A DNA stretch of 28,732 bases from Pseudomonadota bacterium. Its GTDB lineage: Bacteria; Pseudomonadota; Alphaproteobacteria; Rhizobiales; Beijerinckiaceae. The DNA lies in the NCBI GenBank assembly GCA_023423995.1, contig JAFAEL010000267.1:1-28732 (forward strand). Reading direction: 5' to 3'. Position 1 is the stretch's first letter. Every line of letters begins with the position of its first letter. This document shows, one piece after another, positions 24,203 to 28,732 of this stretch. A model generated the notes under the pieces. The model was not told the DNA's origin. It was given only the letters and a program-made list of their open reading frames with translations, and made no database searches. The position numbers and the translations under genes are program-made.

Positions 24203-25023
24203 ATGGATCGATTCTGGCTGACCGAGGAGCAGTTCGCGAAGATCGCGCCTCACCTGCCGACCGACACGCGCGGCAAGGAACGGGTGGACGACCGCCGAGT
24301 GATCAGCGGCATCGTTCATGTCCTGAAGTCGGGCGGGCGCTGGGCCGACGTTCCGACCGAGGTCTACGGGTCGAAGAAGACGCTCTACAATCGCTTCGTG
24401 CGTTGGGCTACAAAGGGCGTGTGGACAAGTTTGTTCGAAGCGCTCGCGAGCGCCGGCGGGCCGCCCGCACAGGTGCTGATCGATAGCTCGGCCGTGAAAG
24501 CGCACCGGTGCGCGTCGGGCGGTAAAGGGGGGAGCAGAGCCAGGCCATCGGCCGCTCGCGGGGCGGGCGCACGACCAAGATCCACGCGCTCACCGACCAG
24601 TTCTGCCGACCGCTCGCCTTCCTGCTGACGGGCGGGCAGGTCGCCGATTGCACGGCCGGGGAGCAACTCCTGGAGCAGTTGCCCGCCTGCCGCGTCTTGC
24701 ACGCCGACAAGGGTTACGACACCGACGCGATCCGTCGACAGGTCCAGGCGAGCGGGGCGGCTCCCAACATTCCCTCCAAGGTTACCCGACGCTGGAAAGC
24801 GTGCTTCTCGCCCGCTCTTTATCGCGGCCGCAACGCCATCGAGCGCATGTTCTGCCGCCTCAAGGACTTCCGCCGCATTGCAACCCGCTACGATCGGCTC
24901 GCAACGAACTATCTCGCCGCCGTCTGCCTCGCCGCAACCGTCAGGAACCCTAGGGCCGGCCGGCCAGCTGCATGGCTGCGCAAACCCAGGCAAGTTCTCG
25001 CCTTCGGGTATCGTCCGCATTGA
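24203..25023 (+). CDS. IS5-family DDE transposase made by -1 frameshifting
   Basis: Two overlapping frames. The first starts at ATG 24203 (MDRFWLTEEQFAKIAPHLP) and contains the DUF4096-like N-terminal domain and the first catalytic Asp in VLIDSSAVKAHR. At AAAGGGGGG (24524-24532) the frame must slip back one base to continue as EQSQAIGRSRGGRTTKIHAL. The second frame carries the second Asp in LHADKGYD and the Glu in RNAIERMFCRLKDFRR, and ends at 25023. The joined product is about 273 residues with the DDE triad intact. An A/G slippery run in the middle is typical of programmed frameshifting in IS5 subgroups such as IS427, so this is not necessarily a mutation. The last roughly 25 residues after LAATV look like read-through into flanking DNA. 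Confidence 0.85.
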
Positions 25024-25125
25024 CTCTGGCCGAACGAGGACCGCGCACGCTCGGAACAGGGCATCGTCGCGCCTGTTTGAGCCCTCGGATCCGCGCGGTC
25101 TCCCGCGCGTCGGAGAGAATGACCC

Positions 25126-25506
25126 ATGCTCCCTACGTCCGGGAAGGCGAAGTTCGGCCTCTTGGCTCTCGGTCTCAGCTGCTTCGCCGCCCCGACGCTT
25201 GCGCAGGGGCCCCTGGACGGGCTGACGGAGGAGGGCTGGAAGAACCTTCGGGCAAAGGCGAAGTCGAGCGGATATTCGTCGTGCATCGCCTCGGCCAGCA
25301 AGCAGACGACAAATCAGGCCCTCGTGACATCGTATTGCGGGTGCATCGCCGACAGCATCGCGGCGTTCCCTGAGGACACGATGAAGCAATACTACGCGGC
25401 ATCGCTGACGAACGCGCCACCCACCGGTACGCTGAAGGACATGCTGGATGCGCAGGCAGCCGAGTGCATCAAGGGCGCGATGAAAGCCTTGCCGACGCCG
25501 CAGTAA
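25126..25506 (+). CDS. Small secreted cysteine-containing protein
   Basis: 126 residues from the ATG at 25126, with GGAGAG 8 nt upstream. Signal peptide with core FGLLALGLSCFAA and likely cleavage at TLA-Q (residue 27). The mature part has four Cys in the pattern SSCIASASKQ, SYCGCIADSI, AAECIKGAM, suggesting two disulfides in a small helical domain. No named family is recognised. It lies between IS debris and an EAL gene fragment but has a normal RBS and an open frame, so I consider it real. A shorter start has no support. Confidence 0.72.
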   Translation: MLPTSGKAKFGLLALGLSCFAAPTLAQGPLDGLTEEGWKNLRAKAKSSGYSSCIASASKQTTNQALVTSYCGCIADSIAAFPEDTMKQYYAASLTNAPPTGTLKDMLDAQAAECIKGAMKALPTPQ

Positions 25507-25552
25507 GGTCCGGCCGGCTGCCCCCTCGGCTGGCCCGGGATGGCGCTGGGAC

Positions 25553-25716
25553 CCTGATGCCTCGATAATTTCCAGCTCAAGCCGGTTCGGACGCAGCTCG
25601 GGTTGCGACAGGATCCGCAAGCCGAGCCTTTCATCCTTCAGTTGCGATGGCGAGACGTTGAAGGAGAGCGTGACCTCGCTCGGCCGCTCCTGCGCCGCGG
25701 TCCCGGCGGCGGCTCA
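25553..25716 (-). pseudogene. Fragment of an EAL-domain (c-di-GMP phosphodiesterase) gene
   Basis: The minus strand encodes VTLSFNVSPSQLKDERL followed by RPNRLELEIIEASG. These match the EAL-domain segment usually written LSVNVSxxQLxD...LPPxRLELEITE. Only about 50 codons are recognisable. An in-frame TGA at 25714-25716 blocks the upstream side, and the EAL motif itself is absent. The spacing between the two blocks is a few residues short of normal, so a small internal deletion is likely. It is a remnant with no product expected. Confidence 0.7.
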
Positions 25717-25776
25717 TGACGTCGGCGGCTTCGACTTCCCGGAGGGCGCGGCCTCGAAGAGCCGGACCTCCACTAA
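25712..25776 (+). pseudogene. Degenerate 3' tail of a second IlvD/Edd-type dehydratase gene
   Basis: CTTCGACTTCCCGGAGGGCG and GAGCCGGACCTCCACTAA closely resemble the end of the intact dehydratase gene (CTTCGACTTCCTGGAGGGCG and GAGCCGGAGATCCACTAG at 24,083-24,137). In translation they read GFDFPEG and, after a frame change, EPDLH-stop against DFDFLEG and EPEIH-stop. Only some 60 bp remain. Its stop codon overlaps the stop of the convergent TRIC-family gene at 25773-25775. Confidence 0.6.
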
Positions 25777-26417
25777 GGCGCGTCTGGGCCGCGGCCAGGC
25801 CGGGGCCGGTAGCGCGGGAGGGACCAGCCCCGCCAGAGCGCTGTCCCGCGCACGAGCAGCCCCGCGGCGAGTCCGGCCGCGAGCGCGCTTTCGCGGGAGA
25901 GGCCGAGCCCCGTGAGCCCGACGAAGACCACCGCCCCGATCAAGGCGGCCGTCACGTAGACCTCGCGCGACAGCACCACTGGGCTTTCATGCCCCAGAAC
26001 GTCCCGGATGATCCCGCCGAACGTCGCCGTGATCACCCCCATGGCGACTGCGACCACGGGCCCTGTCTCAGCGAGGAGCGCGCGCTCGGCGCCCGTCACT
26101 GCGAAAAGCGCGAGGCCCAGCGCGTCGAACCAGAGGAGCACGCGGTAGCGGCTCTGGGGCAGATGGGCCGTCAGGAAGACCAGCCCCGAGACGATGACGC
26201 AGACGATCAGGTAGGCCGGCTCTTTCACCCAGAAGACCGGCCCGGTATCGAGAAGGATGTCGCGCAGCGTGCCTCCGCCGATCCCGGTGACGGTGCCGAG
26301 CATCGCGAAGCCGACGATGTCCATCTGCTTGCGCGACGCGACCAGCGCGCCGGAGACCGCGAAGACGATCACGCCCAGCCAGTCGAGCGCGGCTGCAACT
26401 GTATCGAAGAGGATCAA
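25773..26417 (-). CDS. TRIC/UPF0126-family membrane protein (YadS/YicG-like)
   Basis: 214 residues. Prokaryotic members of this family form trimeric cation channels; substrates in most bacteria, including glycine uptake in some reports, are uncertain. Seen: about seven hydrophobic helices in two tandem repeats, each with the signature glycine-rich turn and Arg-Asp: GTVTGIGGGTLRDILL (about 42-57) and ATFGGIIRDVLG. The N-terminus FAVSGALVASRKQMDI is typical. The start must be the TTG at 26417: an in-frame TAG lies five codons upstream and no ATG fits the family length. No clear RBS precedes it. The last roughly 15 residues (RPRPGRGPDAP) are basic and polar. It converges with the dehydratase remnant. 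Confidence 0.9.
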   Translation of the reverse strand: MILFDTVAAALDWLGVIVFAVSGALVASRKQMDIVGFAMLGTVTGIGGGTLRDILLDTGPVFWVKEPAYLIVCVIVSGLVFLTAHLPQSRYRVLLWFDALGLALFAVTGAERALLAETGPVVAVAMGVITATFGGIIRDVLGHESPVVLSREVYVTAALIGAVVFVGLTGLGLSRESALAAGLAAGLLVRGTALWRGWSLPRYRPRPGRGPDAP

Positions 26418-26429
26418 GACGGATCGTCG

Positions 26430-26459
26430 CTACGCCCCGGGGAGAGGCCCGGGGCGTAG
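26430..26459 (-). terminator. Strong hairpin between SDR remnant and TRIC-family gene
   Basis: Perfect 11-bp inverted repeat CTACGCCCCGG / CCGGGGCGTAG with an 8-nt loop. It lies 49 bp after the SDR remnant stop and 12 bp before the TTG of the TRIC gene. It has no T-run, so it may be a terminator-like structure or an RNA-stabilising or leader hairpin. Confidence 0.5.
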
Positions 26460-26508
26460 TGTGAGGCGCATCTCGGGTCAAACCCCGACACCCGAGCCCT
26501 GCCCTTCC

Positions 26509-26790
26509 TCAAGCCTGTAAGTCGACCGCGCCAATCAGTTCGCCGGCCGTGAAGCCTCCGTCGACACAGATCACTTGGTCGGTGATGAAGCTCGCCGCGC
26601 TCTCGTCGAGCAGGAACGATATGGTGCCCGCGATCTCCTCCGGGCTCGCATAGCGCCGCTGCGGCACGGTGCGGATCCAGGCCTGGCGTGCCTCGTCCGT
26701 ATGCATCCTCTTCACCAGCGCGGTCTCCACGACCCGGCGAGATAGCGTTGACCCGAGTCCGCATGGCCCGCATCCGGGAGGGTTCTTGGC
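26509..26790 (-). pseudogene. Truncated, frameshifted short-chain dehydrogenase (SDR) gene
   Basis: Only the C-terminal third of an SDR is left. RVNAISPG is read in one minus-strand frame at about 26,735-26,765. VETALVKRM, RRYASPEEIAGTISFLLDE and SFITDQVICVDGGFTAGE are read in another down to the stop at 26509. These are the classical SDR blocks after the catalytic Tyr-Lys, and the frame breaks right after the SPG. The Rossmann fold, cofactor motif and catalytic residues are missing. The residue order suits a FabG-like or sugar-acid oxidoreductase. Confidence 0.85.
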
Positions 26791-26927
26791 CCAATGCATA
26801 GGTCCCGGCTGCTTGATCTTTGGTTCGGCCTGTCTCAACACTCCCGGCCAACGAGGCGGCCGAGAATGGATCGCCCGGATCTGGGAAACGTCGCTGGCTG
26901 CGCGCCAGGATCAAGGGGAGAGCTTAG

Positions 26928-27950
26928 ATGGACCTGTCTCGTCGCTTGCTGCTGAAGGCGACTGCCTCGACCGCCCTGGTCGGCGGTACGATCGGCGCAC
27001 CCTGGATCGCTCGCGCGCAATCGGCCGAGTACACTTACAAGTACGCCAACAATCTCCCCGTCACCCATCCGATGAACGTTCGCGCCCGCGAGATGGCGGA
27101 GGCGATCAAGGCGGAGACCGGAGGAAAGGTCGAGATCCAGATCTTCCCATCCAACCAGCTCGGCTCGGACACGGACATGCTGAGCCAGCTCCGTTCGGGC
27201 GGCATCGAGTTCTTCACCCTCTCGGGGCTGATCCTGTCGACGCTGGTACCAGCCGCTTCGATCAACGGCGTCGGGTTCGCGTTCCCTGATTACGACTCGG
27301 TCTGGAAGGCGATGGACGGCGACCTCGGCGCCTATGTGCGGGCCCAGATCGCCAAGGCGAACCTCGTCGCCATGGAGAAGATCTGGGACAACGGCTTCCG
27401 CCAGACGACCTCTTCGACGAAGCCCATCGCTGCCCCCGAGGACTTCAAGGGCTTCAAGATCCGGGTGCCGGTCTCGCCGCTCTGGACCTCCATGTTCAAG
27501 GCGCTGGAGTCCGCGCCGGCGAGCATCAATTTCGCCGAAGTCTATACGGCGCTGCAGACCAAGACCGTCGACGGACAGGAGAACCCGCTCGCGATCATCT
27601 CCACGGCGAAGCTGTACGAGGTCCAGAAATACTGCTCGCTGACGAACCACATGTGGGACGGGTTCTGGTTCCTGGCGAACCGCCGCGCCTGGGAGCGCCT
27701 TCCCGAGAACCTGCGCACGGTCGTCGCCAAGCACGTCAACGAGGCCGGCATGAAGGAGCGCGCCGACGTCGCCCAGCTCAATGCCTCGCTCCAGAAGGAG
27801 CTGGCCGACAAGGGCATGACGTTCAACCAGCCCAAGATCGACGCCTTCCGCGACAAGCTGCGCCAGGCCGGCTTCTATGCGGAATGGAAGGGCAAGTACG
27901 GCGACGAGGCCTGGGCGATCCTGGAGCGCTCCACCGGAAAGCTCGCCTGA
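26928..27950 (+). CDS. dctP: TRAP transporter solute-binding protein (DctP family)
   Basis: 340 residues; the periplasmic receptor of a sodium-driven TRAP importer for organic or sugar acids. Seen: a twin-arginine signal SRRLLLKATAST (4-15) with cleavage near ARA-Q (30-31); YANNLPVTHPMNVRAREMAE; IFPSNQLGSDTDMLSQLRSGGIEF; the ligand-arginine strand FKIRVP with Arg179; and FAEVYTALQTKTVDGQENP (202-220). A GGGGAGAG RBS stands about 6 nt before the ATG. The permease gene follows on the same strand. TRAP receptors next to aldonate dehydratases often bind sugar acids, but here a scrap zone of about 2.8 kb separates the two sets. Confidence 0.95.
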   Translation: MDLSRRLLLKATASTALVGGTIGAPWIARAQSAEYTYKYANNLPVTHPMNVRAREMAEAIKAETGGKVEIQIFPSNQLGSDTDMLSQLRSGGIEFFTLSGLILSTLVPAASINGVGFAFPDYDSVWKAMDGDLGAYVRAQIAKANLVAMEKIWDNGFRQTTSSTKPIAAPEDFKGFKIRVPVSPLWTSMFKALESAPASINFAEVYTALQTKTVDGQENPLAIISTAKLYEVQKYCSLTNHMWDGFWFLANRRAWERLPENLRTVVAKHVNEAGMKERADVAQLNASLQKELADKGMTFNQPKIDAFRDKLRQAGFYAEWKGKYGDEAWAILERSTGKLA

Positions 27951-27965
27951 CAGCGCCCTGAAATC

Positions 27966-27992
27966 GGGCGGCCCGGAGCCGGGCTGCCCTTT
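27966..27992 (+). terminator. Hairpin plus short T-run after dctP (probable attenuator)
   Basis: GGGCGGCCCG GAGC CGGGCTGCCC followed by TTT: a 10-bp stem with one G/T pair and a 4-nt loop, 16 nt after the dctP stop. Between a binding protein and its permease such a hairpin usually lowers downstream expression or protects the upstream mRNA. Confidence 0.6.
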
Positions 27993-28038
27993 CCCCGGCC
28001 CGCCCCTGATGGGCGAGGTCGAGATACTCGGTTCCTCC

Positions 28039-28732
28039 ATGACCCGTTCGAGCACCGCTTCGGCCGAGGCCTTCGTCCCCGGTGTCCCGTCCGTCGCATT
28101 GATCGAGACGGAGGGGGCGCGGCCCGGCTCCCGTTTCATGCGGCCGCTCGAGGCAATCGCGGCGGCGTTGCTCGTTGCGATCGTTACCCTGCTCTTCGCG
28201 GGGGTCGTGTCGCGCTACGTGTTCTCGCTCCCCGTCGTCTGGATCGACGAGGTGGCGTCCATCTGCTTCCTGTGGCTCGCCATGCTCGGCTCCGCGATCG
28301 CGGTCGACCGAAACGAGCATCTGCGGCTTACGCTTCTCCTGAACAGGCTGCCACCGCAGGCGCGAGGGTTCGTGGAGGCCTTCGGAGCCCTCGTGGTCGC
28401 CGCTTTCCTGGCGGGAATGATCCCGTCCGCCTTCGACTACGCCTCCGAGGAATGGTTCATCACCTCGCCGGCCCTCAACATTCCCAACACCTTCCGTGTC
28501 TCGGCCATCCCCTTCGGCATGGTGATGATGTTCGGCATCGTCGTCGCCTACGCGCTCCGCAGGTCGCGTTGGCGCGATCTCGCCCTGGCGGCCACCCTCT
28601 TGGCCGCCATCGGCCTCGCGCTATGGCTGCTTTCGCCGACGCTCGTCCGGACAGGACAGGTGAAGATCGTCCTGTTCCTGGTGGTCTTTGTCGCCGTGAC
28701 CCTGGCGGCAGGTGTTCCGATCGCCTTCTGCT
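28039..28732 (+). CDS. Fused TRAP transporter membrane protein (DctQ-DctM), 3' end outside window
   Basis: 231 codons visible, running off the window. A polar N-tail is followed by a DctQ-type unit with four helices (about 36-58, 66-90, 112-131, 154-173) and the signature VVSRYVFSLPVVWIDEVA and AVDRNEHLRL. After another helix (180-198), the frame continues into KIVLFLVVFVAVTLAAGVPIAFC, which is how DctM subunits start. The small and large permease subunits are therefore fused in one chain, a known variant. Start uncertain: ATG 28039, an in-frame ATG at 28009, and ATG 28138 are all possible, and none has a good RBS. Confidence 0.88.
   Translation, partial: MTRSSTASAEAFVPGVPSVALIETEGARPGSRFMRPLEAIAAALLVAIVTLLFAGVVSRYVFSLPVVWIDEVASICFLWLAMLGSAIAVDRNEHLRLTLLLNRLPPQARGFVEAFGALVVAAFLAGMIPSAFDYASEEWFITSPALNIPNTFRVSAIPFGMVMMFGIVVAYALRRSRWRDLALAATLLAAIGLALWLLSPTLVRTGQVKIVLFLVVFVAVTLAAGVPIAFC

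Larger units (their letters stand above)
24138..25023 (+). mobile_element. IS5-family insertion sequence, right end apparently lost
   Basis: Begins directly after the dehydratase stop (CACTAG) with GCTGCGGACCCATAACGCTGG and carries a two-frame transposase. The CTAG/TAG at the left boundary suits the TA-containing targets of IS5 subgroups. I searched by eye downstream to about 25,130 for the complement of the left end (GGGTCCGCAGC) and found none. The transposase C-terminus also departs from the usual family ending after LAATV. I infer that the right end was deleted. Confidence 0.7.

Noticed and set aside
25716..26459. 247-codon plus-strand frame over the TRIC-family gene
   Set aside because: Asp/Arg/His-rich antisense shadow. 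The minus strand encodes seven hydrophobic helices with both GG(x)RD turns.
26842..26870. CGGCC-N8-GGCCG inverted repeat upstream of dctP as an operator
   Set aside because: A 5-bp GC-only stem is expected by chance at this composition; no second site or regulator gene nearby.
1..28732. CRISPR array, tRNA or rRNA genes
   Set aside because: No regularly spaced direct repeats, no tRNA cloverleaf with TTCGA-type T-loop in the gaps, and no rRNA-like stretch seen by eye; almost all DNA is accounted for by protein genes or fragments.

Overview
The window is about 28.7 kb of very GC-rich DNA with nearly gap-free coding. Product types, codon bias, Shine-Dalgarno patterns and CCCTCCCC...GGGGAGGG palindromic repeats point to an alphaproteobacterium, probably of the order Hyphomicrobiales (Methylobacteriaceae/Beijerinckiaceae-like). 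The genus cannot be fixed from sequence alone.

Region 1 (1-13,687, minus strand) is one envelope operon read right to left. It holds a 1,868-residue secreted protein with an N-terminal LprI (lysozyme-inhibitor-like) domain, a 1,974-residue thioester-type bacterial alpha-2-macroglobulin (CTEQ intact), a small DUF559 PD-(D/E)xK nuclease-like protein, and penicillin-binding protein 1C, which is cut by the window edge. The genes are separated by 10 nt, 4 nt and an ATGA overlap. Together they look like a periplasmic defence and repair unit: a possible muramidase inhibitor, a protease trap and a peptidoglycan repair synthase. Palindromic repeats have been read into frame in the N-terminal export regions of both the macroglobulin and PBP1C.

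Region 2 (13,688-18,333) has a small secreted protein (+), then a convergent two-gene unit (-): a membrane sensor histidine kinase and a DppA-like dipeptide-binding protein. They share an ATGA overlap, with no permease and no response regulator nearby.

Region 3 (18,334-20,290, +) encodes a LigC-type ATP-dependent DNA ligase and a stand-alone LigD-type primase-polymerase (Prim-PolC-like).

Region 4 (20,294-24,137) is sugar-acid metabolism: glycerate 2-kinase (-) divergent from an RraA-fold protein with a complete class II pyruvate-aldolase motif and an IlvD/Edd-family aldonate dehydratase (GTGA overlap). A TRAP transporter (dctP, then a DctQ-DctM fusion running off the end, 26,928-28,732) may have supplied the substrate.

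Region 5 (24,138-26,800) lies between the dehydratase and the TRAP genes and is a scrap zone. It holds an IS5-family transposase with a -1 frameshift and no visible right end, a fragment of an EAL-domain gene, a degenerate second copy of a dehydratase tail, and a truncated, frameshifted SDR gene. Two apparently intact genes sit among these: a small cysteine-containing secreted protein and a TRIC/UPF0126 membrane protein.
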